A stretch of 13,221 nt of DNA from Thermoplasmata archaeon (GTDB lineage Archaea > Thermoplasmatota > Thermoplasmata > Thermoplasmatales > Thermoplasmataceae). Positions within the stretch are counted from its first letter, which is position 1, and each line of letters opens with the position of its first letter. The notes below the pieces were generated by a model. The model saw only the letters and a program-made list of their open reading frames with translations. It did not search any database and was not told the DNA's origin. Positions 7,032 to 13,221 of this stretch are shown here, in pieces. Where the stretch lies: positions 1 through 13,221 of the forward strand of contig JAKAAI010000048.1 of NCBI GenBank assembly GCA_021797055.1, in the 5' to 3' direction. Made by a program: the position numbers and the translations under genes.

Positions 7032-7282
7032 TTTTTTAAAGCATCTATGGCCAGAGCCTGATCTCCAACAAGACGCTTCAGATCATCGATTTCTTTCTGG
7101 TATTCATTTCCTCTTGACGATTCACCCAGACCTTTCCTTCCACCTTCAAGGAAACGTTCCTTCCATCTGTGGAACTGTGCAACAGATACTCCATGCCTTC
7201 TGCACAGTTCAGCAATGTTTGTTGCTGTAAATGATTCAATGACAATCTGTTCCTTCTGTTCAACTGTGAATTTCTCAGGCAT
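7007..7282 (-). CDS. IS3-family orfA (HTH DNA-binding protein)
   Basis: This 91-residue protein recognises the element's ends and is normally also the N-terminus of the OrfAB transposase. It begins MPEKFTVEQKEQIVIES and has the HTH of the IS3/IS911 OrfA type, NIAELCRRHGVSVAQFHRWK (about 22-41). A leucine-rich helix follows (EIDDLKRLVGDQALAIDALK, about 65-84), suited to dimerisation. The frame opens at an upstream ATG at 7300, but GGTGAT lies 4 bases before the ATG at 7282, so that start is chosen. The last residues, SRPGRKG, come after the A-run where ribosomes can slip into orfB. orfA is undamaged and could act alone as a repressor or binding protein at other copies. Confidence 0.85.
   Translation of the reverse strand: MPEKFTVEQKEQIVIESFTATNIAELCRRHGVSVAQFHRWKERFLEGGRKGLGESSRGNEYQKEIDDLKRLVGDQALAIDALKKSRPGRKG
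7029..7040 (-). promoter_or_regulatory. Programmed -1 frameshift site of the IS3 element
   Basis: In the mRNA sense the bases are TTT, eight A, then G. orfA reads TTA AAA AAA AGT. Slipping back one base on A-AAA-AAA gives AAG TCG ACC and enters the orfB frame. This is the standard arrangement in IS3-family elements, where it makes the OrfAB fusion at low level. I did not identify a downstream stimulatory stem-loop. Confidence 0.75.
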
Positions 7283-7342
7283 GTAAATCACCCATTCCAA
7301 AGAGAGTGTGCAGGAGGTCTGTAAATCCCCCTCTGGACTCCC

Positions 7343-7353
7343 CCTTATATACC
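7343..7353 (-). promoter_or_regulatory. Probable TATA box for IS3 orfA
   Basis: GGTATATAAGG on the minus strand lies within the IS3 left end, about 65 bases before the orfA ATG. Its purine-rich surroundings fit a BRE plus TATA box. The start would be near 7322, leaving a leader of about 40 bases that contains the GGTGAT ribosome site. The same sequence occurs at 5584-5594 in the stranded left-end copy, where it would point into the orphan stretch. Confidence 0.45.
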
Positions 7354-7408
7354 TTTAACAGTATATTATCTCTCTTATAACTGTCTAAGTGATAAAGGGA
7401 GCACGTCA

Positions 7409-8007
7409 TCCATGATGTAATCATAGGCGGCATCCATGAGGATGTATTCATGATCTCTGACGGCATCCACCATCGGAAAGGCCATTATACTGTCATGAAT
7501 GGATGCAGTGGTCACCTTCCATTCCCCTAATGCAGAGGAATCTATGTTCTGGGCAAGATGTGTTTTCCTGCCTTATTAAAATCCCTTTGATCTATAACCC
7601 ACAAACTGCCAGGATCTTTATATTTTCCTGATCTCCCTTGTCTCTGCGCAGTTGTATGCTTGCAAGTCTTAACAATGAAGCTATCTATGGCAGCATTATC
7701 CCACATTGGATTCAATAAGATCAATGATGCCAGCATTGATCTCATGCCAGTCCATTCTCAGAGTTCTGTATGATAGAGAGCGGCAATCTAGAATCTTCAA
7801 CGTATCAACGCGATTCATGAGTTCCGGATGATTGTTGAAGAATTTGCCTGAGGATCTGTATGAAATGCCGTAAATCTAAAGGTTCACAATGATCTTCACA
7901 ATAATCCTGCTGGGGAATTTCCTCTTCCGATCTTCAGAAACAATCTTATCCTCTTCCCAAAAGCAGCGGGATATGGTTCGCTTGCATATCCCATCAATAT
8001 TATTGGA
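7409..8007 (-). pseudogene. Broken DDE transposase, cut by the IS3 element
   Basis: Reading leftwards, joined frames give most of a DDE transposase. The N-terminal part (from 8007) has CKRTISRCFWEEDKIVSEDR, then a TAG in place of a residue, then SYRSSGKFFNNHPELMNRVD and ILDCRSLSYRTLRMDWHEIN. After a frameshift near 7705 comes NAAIDSFIVKTCKHTTAQRQ (the first catalytic Asp region) and GKYKDPGSLW. After another shift near 7560 comes DSSALGEWKVTTASIHDSIM and EYILMDAAYD (the second Asp region). The frame stops where IS3 begins at 7408, and the part with the catalytic Glu is missing. With one nonsense codon and two or more frameshifts it is long dead, older than the IS3 insertion. Confidence 0.7.
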
Positions 8008-8079
8008 TTAATAATGCCTGACAATTATCGAACATTCCATTGATCCTTGGACACCTCACTATATTTTATAGTTGCTTCA

Positions 8080-8745
8080 TTATTTTGAAAATAGAGAGCC
8101 GAATACCTTTTTTTGGGCATTTTTAAGGATTGATGACACCCTCTCCTTAGAGAGATTCATCATGATTGCAAGCTCCGAAAGATTGATTTTTCGTGCCTTG
8201 TCGAAATAACCGTTCCTTAGAGCACATTGAACTACCATTTTCTCTTTAGGAGTAAGTAAAGTATCAGTTAAATTTGAACCCCATATTTCCTTGTTTGTTT
8301 CGTTTTCTAAGTTCTCCCTGTACATCTTTACCACTCTCACATCCTCTTCCTTTTTAAGTGATGTATAGAGATGGTCGTAGTCTTGCTCCACTGCAAAAAT
8401 ATCATAAGTCTCATAACCTGAATGCACAGAGGCGTTTAGAGTTTGAATTTTCAGTTTGTCGAAAAGATGGATCGTCGAACCCTGGGAAGGGAGTGTCATA
8501 TCCATAATGTAGTATTGCATTGAACCGTGCCTGATGATACTGATGTTATTGAAATCAAAATTCCTACGTATATTGAGGAATAACCTTCGCAGATCTTTTC
8601 TATAACTGACAACCCTGACAGCCTGCAATACTCCATTGTTGTAACTTCTTGACATCAACTGATCCTTGTATTCCTCTGTTGTGAAGCGTGTCCAGCAGGA
8701 GTCGTGGTGCAGCACTATATGATATATATATTTCGCGTTTTTCAT
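8080..8745 (-). CDS. HTH_10 (bacterio-opsin activator type) transcriptional regulator
   Basis: This is a 221-residue archaeal regulator. The C-terminal HTH_10 domain spans about 164-216: LTPKEKMVVQCALRNGYFDK, then KINLSELAIMMNLSKERVSS, where the usual order is a Leu-Thr-Pro start, a YF turn, then the recognition helix. The N-terminal half has the HHDSCWT motif (13-19) common in Thermoplasmata members, and an alpha/beta region that probably senses a ligand not evident from sequence. The frame opens at an ATG at 8796, but I chose the ATG at 8745: it gives the normal N-terminus (MKNAKYIYHIVLHHD) and lies 26 bases from a TATA box, the spacing of a leaderless mRNA. The gene is intact among transposon debris. 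It points away from the CoA-pathway operon and may control that operon or the pentose genes; neither target can be shown here. Confidence 0.8.
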   Translation of the reverse strand: MKNAKYIYHIVLHHDSCWTRFTTEEYKDQLMSRSYNNGVLQAVRVVSYRKDLRRLFLNIRRNFDFNNISIIRHGSMQYYIMDMTLPSQGSTIHLFDKLKIQTLNASVHSGYETYDIFAVEQDYDHLYTSLKKEEDVRVVKMYRENLENETNKEIWGSNLTDTLLTPKEKMVVQCALRNGYFDKARKINLSELAIMMNLSKERVSSILKNAQKKVFGSLFSK

Positions 8746-8767
8746 CAGCTTTACATACGGATAGACA

Positions 8768-8775
8768 ATAAAAAG
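8768..8775 (-). promoter_or_regulatory. TATA box for the HTH_10 regulator (leaderless)
   Basis: TTTTTATT on the minus strand is centred about 26 bases before the ATG at 8745. Transcription should therefore start at or very near that ATG. This spacing is the main reason for preferring 8745 over 8796 as the start. Confidence 0.55.
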
Positions 8776-8853
8776 ATGAGGTTTTCCCAAAACCATCCAA
8801 TTTTCAATGATTCATCGGAACGATTGTGAAAATCAGTCTGAATTTCTTCAAAT

Positions 8854-9114
8854 TCACTCTGATGGGGATAATTTTATCCCTATTCTTACTGTATTTTTCA
8901 TGAATGCCGATGGCTTATGCTGTACGTTCAAGAAATCTTGGCATTAAATTTTCACCCCCACCCTCGGTACTGTCGTGACCATGACTTGGAAGAAATGGAA
9001 CATACCCTTGAAGGATGCATAGGGATGTTCCACCATTGACTTTATTCGTGATATTCGGAGATTCCTGCGAATACTCTCCATGGTAAGCATGTTACCTCTG
9101 ACAGAACGATCCAT
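8854..9114 (-). pseudogene. IS5-type transposase C-terminal remnant
   Basis: The minus strand from 9114 reads MDRSVRGNMLTMESIRRNLR, then RIKSMVEHPYASFKGMFHFF and VTTVPRVGVKI. A TAA follows near 8962, and the frame then continues FLNVQHKPSAFMKNTVRIGI to the TGA at 8854-8856. It parallels the tail of the broken transposase at 3403-4507 (MDRASRNHPLTIEQVRRNLR), so both come from the same transposase family but are not the same copy. The N-terminal two-thirds is gone. The surrounding stretches 8800-8853 and 9115-9241 hold no recognisable gene. Confidence 0.7.
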
Positions 9115-9241
9115 TGTACCATTCGGGGAAACTTGACAGCAGCAGATTCATGCATATTGATCATTAGGTCATGAAAAAGGATTTCGTGAGGGTTTTTGGA
9201 AATATTCTTTTGTAATTTCATCAGAGGCTAATTAAAGAGAC

Positions 9242-9559
9242 ATGTTGATATATCAAGATAGTAAGTTATTAAATTCTATATTATGTTTCGATATGAAAAA
9301 TAATCCAAACTCTAATTGTATAACACCAATTGAAGTGGATAGACCCAGAAATATCCCCTGTGAGAATGAGGATAATCAGCTTTCACAGCCTCTTGTTGCA
9401 AGCAAAGGTAAATGGAAAAGTGTTCTTTGGAGATTTATCCTTCAAAATGAAAACATAAGGAAGAGGACACATAATGGTGGTCTAAAAGAGGTTTTTTTGC
9501 TGGGAAAAGCCCTATATACCTTGTTTTTATATGACTTATCTTATGACCATATCCATTAG
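9242..9559 (+). CDS. Doubtful 105-residue ORF, unrecognised
   Basis: An ATG-started frame of 105 codons lies in the AT-rich gap before the CoA-pathway operon. It has no clear ribosome site and no TATA box at a convincing distance. The string GKWKSVLWRFIL (about 56-67), preceded by a CxxPIEV string, vaguely recalls the start of HxlR-type winged-helix regulators, whose motif is GGKWxxxILxxL. The expected helix and wing residues do not follow, so at best it is a decayed remnant. The likely promoter of the next gene lies inside its 3' end, which argues against a functional gene. I list it so the gap is described, not because I trust it. Confidence 0.2.
   Translation: MLIYQDSKLLNSILCFDMKNNPNSNCITPIEVDRPRNIPCENEDNQLSQPLVASKGKWKSVLWRFILQNENIRKRTHNGGLKEVFLLGKALYTLFLYDLSYDHIH
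9524..9532 (+). promoter_or_regulatory. Probable TATA box of the CoA-pathway operon
   Basis: TTTTTATAT at 9524-9532 would start transcription near 9555, giving a leader of 16-25 bases before the dehydrogenase start. A second TATA-like sequence, CCTATATACC at 9511-9520, is an alternative with a start near 9541. No clear operator palindrome was seen. Confidence 0.45.
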
Positions 9560-9570
9560 AAAAACGGGAG

Positions 9571-10317
9571 ATGGTAATTTTGAATAAAGAGTCAAGAATT
9601 GTATTAGTAACAGGGGCCTCCAGCGGAATAGGTTACGCGATTTCCGAGAAACTCGCGCTAAATAGATATAACGTTGAAATGTTAGATATCAGTTCCACCG
9701 TTTATGAAAAAGCACGGGAAATAGCTGAGAGAGCAGGATCTACTGTCAGAGGAAGAAAGTGTGATGTTGGAAATTACGAAGAGTGTAAGCTTACGCTTAA
9801 GGACTATACACTGGGGAACACCGTTCTGTATGGTATTGTGAATAATGCGGGAATTAATCGTGATGCTCTCTTCAAGAAGATGACATTCGATGAGTGGGAC
9901 CAAGTCTTGAAAGTGAATCTATACGGCATGTTCAATGTCACAAGCATTTTGCTGGAATCGCTCATTTCTAATGGAGGAGGACGTATCGTGAACATCTCCT
10001 CTGCTAGTTGGAATGGAAACATTGGCCAAGCAAACTATGCGGCTGCCAAGGCTGGCGTAATTGGATTTACAAGGACATTATCGAAGGAATTGGGCAGATA
10101 TAAAATCACCTGCAATGTTATTGTACCGGGGTTCATAAGAACTCCAATGACAGAAAGAGTTCCAGAGAAGATCAAGAACAAATTCATTGAGCGCATACCT
10201 CTTGGAAAAATGGGTGAACCGGAGGACGTTGCAAACGCTGTGAAGTTTCTCATGGATGACAGTAGCAGTTACATCACAGGAGAACTGATAGGCATTAATG
10301 GTGGTTTCAGCCTATGA
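9571..10317 (+). CDS. Short-chain dehydrogenase/reductase (FabG/3-hydroxyacyl-CoA type)
   Basis: This 248-residue classical SDR probably interconverts a 3-keto and a 3-hydroxy group on an acyl thioester. It has the nucleotide loop TGASSGIG (14-21), acidic Asp39 at the end of the second strand, which suggests NAD(H) rather than NADP(H), and NNAG (91-94). The catalytic set is Asn115, Ser143, Tyr156 and Lys160 (NYAAAKAG), and the C-terminus has PGFIRTPMTERV and SSSYITGELIGINGG. Length and motifs match FabG and acetoacetyl-CoA reductases; the substrate cannot be read from sequence. The start is ATG at 9571, directly after GGGAG. A TTG at 9580 lies 9 bases after GGGAG and gives a shorter, equally plausible N-terminus. 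The gene opens the operon and its stop overlaps the next start by four bases (ATGA). Confidence 0.85.
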   Translation: MVILNKESRIVLVTGASSGIGYAISEKLALNRYNVEMLDISSTVYEKAREIAERAGSTVRGRKCDVGNYEECKLTLKDYTLGNTVLYGIVNNAGINRDALFKKMTFDEWDQVLKVNLYGMFNVTSILLESLISNGGGRIVNISSASWNGNIGQANYAAAKAGVIGFTRTLSKELGRYKITCNVIVPGFIRTPMTERVPEKIKNKFIERIPLGKMGEPEDVANAVKFLMDDSSSYITGELIGINGGFSL

Positions 10318-11915
10318 CAGACTTAATAGAAATTATGAAACGTAACAGTGAGACTATTGCGGATAACTGTTTCATACGATACATGGGAAATTCGATTACT
10401 TACGCTGATTTTGTTAGTTATACCAATAGTGTCGCAGAACAGTTTTTCGGTGTCGGGATAGTCTCCGGAGACGTAATTGCAATTATATCTGAAAACATAC
10501 CACAATTCATAATATGTCAATACGCAACTTGGATGAATAATTGCGTATTTCTTCCGCTGAGTCCAATGGATAGCACTGAAGAAATCAAGTATAAAATCCG
10601 AGAATCTAATGTTTCAATATTAATTATAAGTTCAGAGTTTTCGGACAAATTTAAGGGTATCGAGGAAAGTGACCAACTTACCATTCTCTACACCGACCCT
10701 GAAACCTTTGGGTTATTTCCGGAAAGCATCAAGGCAATATTTCCGGAAACTGTGCATACCCAGGCAGAACAACTAGATTTAAGGAAAAAGAGCTCATTTG
10801 GCAATGAAATATCCGGAGATTCTATCGTCCGTCTTCTCGTATACACTTCTGGCACAACTGGAAACCAAAAAGCCGCAATGATTAGACAAAGTAATATTCA
10901 AGCAGCTACAACCATTTACGAGAAATGGTTTAATGTAACGTCTGCTGACATAAATCTGGGGGTATCACCTTTCTTTCACATAACAGGTTTGATTTTTGGA
11001 ATTGCTCTATCATCATTATGTGGATCAACATTGGTGCTTCCCTACAGATTTTCACCAAAAGAGACTCACTCCCTTATTAAGAATGAAAGGACAACCATTA
11101 CTATGTATGTGGCTACGGCTTATCGGGCCATGTTGAATGAATGGTCTGCCCTCCCAAACATTAAAAGTGATCTCAAAAGCATGAGGCTCTGGTCCGCGGG
11201 TGGTATGCCAATGTCTGTAAAAACTGAAATGGATTGGAATAGACTTACAGGAAAATGGATACACATGGCGTATGGTCTCACAGAAACAACATCTCCAGTT
11301 ACACTTTGGGATTATCCCTATAAAGGGCCGATAAAAATTCATGGCGCCATTGTATCCTCAGGTAAGCCGGTTTACCAAACAGTGCTGACCTTGAGATCAT
11401 TAGAGAATGTTAGTTCATTTAATCATAAAAAGACAGGGGAATTGATAGTATCAGGCCCACAGGTAATAGATTCCTATCAAGGATATAAGCTTAATCTGGA
11501 TGAGACTTTCACAGAAAATGGTTTCAGGACAGGAGACATAGCATTTATTGACAAAGCAGGGTGGGTGTATATAATTGACCGTTTAAAGAACATAATAAAC
11601 AGTTCCGGATACAAGATCTGGCCAGTAGAGGTTGAAAACTTGATTAGGCAGGTAAGCAGTGTGGAAGATGTGATTGTTATAGGGAGAGAAGACTCCTTCC
11701 GAGGTGAAATACCTATAGCATATGTAAAGTTGAAAAAAAATGAATCGTTAATAAAGGATACAGTAAAGGATGAAATTCTAGGCATTTGTAGGCAGAGACT
11801 CTCAAGTTTTAAGATTCCGAGGGAAATACATTTCATAGATAGTATTCCATTGTCCCCCTCCGGAAAGATAAACAGAAGGGATGTAGTCAAACTTCTAAAG
11901 GAGGTTAAGGAATGA
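10314..11915 (+). CDS. AMP-forming acyl-CoA synthetase
   Basis: This 533-residue ANL-superfamily enzyme should activate a carboxylic acid through an acyl-adenylate to its CoA thioester. The core motifs are present: the phosphate loop YTSGTTGNQKA (177-187), the aromatic/His segment SPFFHITGL (218-226), YGLTETT (320-326), FRTGD with ATP-ribose Asp408, the hinge region DRLKNIINSSGYKIWPVE (422-439), and the acylation Lys518 in SPSGKIN. The phosphate loop is atypical: the usual TGxPKG is TGNQKA, with Pro and the last Gly replaced and Lys186 kept. The acyl-pocket residues do not allow a substrate call; a medium-chain or unusual organic acid is as likely as a fatty acid. GGTGG about 9 bases before the ATG is the ribosome site. 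The gene overlaps both neighbours by four bases (ATGA), so the operon is translated as a coupled unit. Confidence 0.87.
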   Translation: MTDLIEIMKRNSETIADNCFIRYMGNSITYADFVSYTNSVAEQFFGVGIVSGDVIAIISENIPQFIICQYATWMNNCVFLPLSPMDSTEEIKYKIRESNVSILIISSEFSDKFKGIEESDQLTILYTDPETFGLFPESIKAIFPETVHTQAEQLDLRKKSSFGNEISGDSIVRLLVYTSGTTGNQKAAMIRQSNIQAATTIYEKWFNVTSADINLGVSPFFHITGLIFGIALSSLCGSTLVLPYRFSPKETHSLIKNERTTITMYVATAYRAMLNEWSALPNIKSDLKSMRLWSAGGMPMSVKTEMDWNRLTGKWIHMAYGLTETTSPVTLWDYPYKGPIKIHGAIVSSGKPVYQTVLTLRSLENVSSFNHKKTGELIVSGPQVIDSYQGYKLNLDETFTENGFRTGDIAFIDKAGWVYIIDRLKNIINSSGYKIWPVEVENLIRQVSSVEDVIVIGREDSFRGEIPIAYVKLKKNESLIKDTVKDEILGICRQRLSSFKIPREIHFIDSIPLSPSGKINRRDVVKLLKEVKE

Positions 11916-13066
11916 TATCTGGCTTCTCTGAAAAGGTGTATAAGAATTACAGTGGTAGTTCCTGGGAACTTATGGATGAAGCTGTAGTATCAGCGCTTGA
12001 GGCATCTGACATTGGTAGGGAAAATATTGACGGTCTGATAACAACTTACCTGCCAGGAGTTTTTGGTAAAGAGATCTACCTGCATTTTTTTACTGACCAA
12101 TTGTCGACTTATCTAAATATCAAGCCTAAAACTATAGAAGTAATTGATTTTGGTGGACCAAGTGTTTTCGCTGCCCTTGAACGAGCGGAGATGCTCATAA
12201 GAAATGGTAGAGCAAACAATATCCTCCTTCTGTTTGGAGGAAAAGGGTCATTGGTAAGAAAACAGAAGGCCACAGTTGATTCTCTGGGGGACACGATCTC
12301 AAGTGTTTCTAACACACCATTTAGAGACCTGATTCGGCTTTATCCAAATTACAACCCCGTAACGGATTATGCTCTGGTAGCTGCCAAGCATAGCCAGCTG
12401 TATGGAACAAGTGATGAAGATAGAGCGGAACTTGTTGTTAAGATGAGAAAGAACGCCATTTCTTCCTCGCGAGCAATGTTCAACACCCCCATATCTGTGG
12501 AGGATGTCTTGTCTTCCAAGGTGATATCTTCACCTATGCATTTGCTGGAAATAGTATATCCTGTGGATGGGTTTCATGCTTTTATTGTATCTAAAAAATC
12601 TAAAAATATGAGGGATATAGGTGTTCTTAAATATGGGGAGGCACATTGGCCAGACCTGCCACCAGAAATAGATGACATAACGGTTACCCCTGCTGAAGAT
12701 AGCTCCAAGGAATTCAGAGAAGATATCGCAAGATGTGATGTTTTCGAACTTTACGACTCCTTCAGTATCACCATTATGCTGCAACTTGAAGACATCGGAC
12801 TTGTAAAAAAAGGAAAGGTAGGTAAATTTTGTGCAGAAACAACATTTTCTAACAATGGTGATCTACCGCTCAACACTAATGGCGGCTCATTGAACATGGG
12901 ACAGCCAGCTTACATGAGCGGAAGCATACTCCTTTACGAAGCGTTGTTACAGCTTAATGGACTTGCACGCGGAAATCAGGTAAACGGTGCACGGAAGATA
13001 TTTCTGAATGGTATTGGTGGATGGCATCGGAGTCATTCCGTATCCATAATACTGGGGGAGAAATAG
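11912..13066 (+). CDS. Thiolase-fold protein lacking the thiolase catalytic residues
   Basis: This 384-residue protein has the SCP-x/archaeal thiolase-like layout: an N-terminal helix-strand unit with GLITTYLPG (41-49), a conserved turn at 77-84, DVFELYDSFSI (276-286), and the C-terminal NGGSLNMGQPAYMSG (323-337) and NGIGGWHRSHS (366-376). Each catalytic position of a true thiolase differs. The nucleophilic Cys position is in VIDFGGPS (Gly), the HDxF His is Tyr281, the GHP His is Gln331 (GQP), and the second Cys (CGG type) is replaced in GIGG. It is therefore unlikely to cleave beta-ketoacyl-CoA by the classical route. Relatives without these residues pair with a zinc-ribbon/OB-fold partner and can act as aldolases (Ltp2 type) or scaffolds; the partner gene follows directly. 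A strong GGAGGT lies upstream, and the start overlaps the ligase stop (ATGA). Confidence 0.82.
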   Translation: MISGFSEKVYKNYSGSSWELMDEAVVSALEASDIGRENIDGLITTYLPGVFGKEIYLHFFTDQLSTYLNIKPKTIEVIDFGGPSVFAALERAEMLIRNGRANNILLLFGGKGSLVRKQKATVDSLGDTISSVSNTPFRDLIRLYPNYNPVTDYALVAAKHSQLYGTSDEDRAELVVKMRKNAISSSRAMFNTPISVEDVLSSKVISSPMHLLEIVYPVDGFHAFIVSKKSKNMRDIGVLKYGEAHWPDLPPEIDDITVTPAEDSSKEFREDIARCDVFELYDSFSITIMLQLEDIGLVKKGKVGKFCAETTFSNNGDLPLNTNGGSLNMGQPAYMSGSILLYEALLQLNGLARGNQVNGARKIFLNGIGGWHRSHSVSIILGEK

Positions 13067-13221
13067 ATGTTTCTAGATGGAATATATGAACAATACTACT
13101 TCAATTTTTATCAGTTTAGGCTTTCTTATATCGAGTGCCAAGATTGCAAGTACAGATTCTATTATCCGAGGAGCCTTTGTCCAAAATGCAGCAGTCGCAA
13201 CATTGGTGTTAAACAAGCCAA
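13067..13221 (+). CDS. Zinc-ribbon/OB-fold (DUF35-type) partner protein, partial
   Basis: The first 51 codons of a gene that runs off the window. The N-terminal helix (YEQYYFNFYQF, about 7-17) is followed by a rubredoxin-like zinc ribbon: Cys24 and Cys27 in YIECQDCKY, then Cys38 and Cys41 in SLCPKCSSR. This is the standard start of DUF35 acyl-CoA-binding proteins, where an OB-fold would follow. These proteins bind thiolase-fold partners and help hold the CoA ester, as in the archaeal thiolase/HMG-CoA synthase complex and bacterial steroid side-chain aldolases. The ATG begins directly after the TAG of the thiolase-fold gene, with GGGGGAG about 7 bases upstream, so the two products are probably made together and form a complex. 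Confidence 0.8.
   Translation, partial: MFLDGIYEQYYFNFYQFRLSYIECQDCKYRFYYPRSLCPKCSSRNIGVKQA

Larger units (their letters stand above)
6041..7408 (-). mobile_element. Full-length IS3-family element (1368 bp), inactivated
   Basis: The element reads leftwards. Its terminal repeats are imperfect but clear: TGATCTGCCCCCCTTAAT at 6041 inward, and TGACGTGCTCCCTTTATCAC at 7408 inward on the other strand, both ending in GACAG about 27 bases in. Both start with TG, as is usual for IS3. Inside are orfA (7282-7007) and the orfB frame (7031-6054), joined by an A-run suited to -1 frameshifting. The flanks, AAGG before 6041 and TCCA after 7408, show no direct target duplication, so a rearrangement may have replaced one flank. 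The right side cuts a DDE transposase remnant at 7409. A nonsense codon in orfB means this copy cannot move on its own. Confidence 0.85.

Noticed and set aside
7041..7408. TAA in IS3 orfB read as a recoded codon
   Set aside because: Known archaeal recoding of this kind uses TAG (pyrrolysine) or TGA (selenocysteine); a TAA at a conserved tyrosine is most simply a point mutation.
9238..9246. GACATGTT resembles the AACATGTT box of Sulfolobus arabinose genes
   Set aside because: One mismatch, no TATA box beside it, and not upstream of the pentose genes; not enough to call an operator.
1..13221. CRISPR array or other regularly spaced repeats
   Set aside because: The only repeats found are element ends and target duplications; nothing is repeated at regular spacing.

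Overview
The window looks like a chromosomal segment of a Thermoplasmatales-type archaeon (Ferroplasma, Picrophilus, Cuniculiplasma and relatives). Four things point there: a C-terminal HTH_10 (bacterio-opsin-activator type) regulator, promoters with TATA boxes about 26 nt before leaderless or near-leaderless starts, archaeal-type ribosome sites (GGTGAT, GGAGGT), and a thiolase-like plus zinc-ribbon gene pair of the archaeal type. The genus is inferred from protein resemblance; I could not run a search.

Layout. (1) 72-756: two decayed transposase fragments on the + strand. (2) 762-3060, minus strand: a tight two-gene operon for 2,5-dioxopentanoate dehydrogenase followed by 2-keto-3-deoxy-D-arabinonate dehydratase. 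These are the last two steps of oxidative pentose degradation, ending in 2-oxoglutarate. (3) 3106-8007: an insertion-sequence graveyard. It holds a broken IS5-type transposase, a stranded IS3 left end split by an intact 1001-bp IS, an orphan decayed stretch, a full-length IS3-family element with a frameshift signal and a nonsense codon, and another broken DDE transposase. (4) 8080-8745, minus strand: the HTH_10 regulator, leaderless. (5) 8854-9114: another IS5-type transposase tail. (6) 9571-13221, + strand: a translationally coupled operon of short-chain dehydrogenase, AMP-forming acyl-CoA ligase, thiolase-fold protein without the thiolase catalytic residues, and the start of a zinc-ribbon protein that runs off the window.

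How the genes work together. The pentose pair would turn 2-keto-3-deoxypentonate into 2,5-dioxopentanoate and then 2-oxoglutarate; the sugar dehydrogenase and pentonate dehydratase that should precede it are not in the window. The right-hand operon reads as a CoA-thioester pathway: a carboxylic acid is activated to its CoA ester, a keto/hydroxy group is interconverted by the SDR, and a carbon-carbon bond is made or broken by the thiolase-fold/zinc-ribbon pair. Because the thiolase-fold protein lacks the usual Cys and His residues, an aldolase-like or non-catalytic partner role is more likely than classical thiolysis. This is the best candidate here for an undescribed system. The HTH_10 gene lies divergently upstream and could regulate it, but about 0.8 kb containing a transposase remnant separates them.
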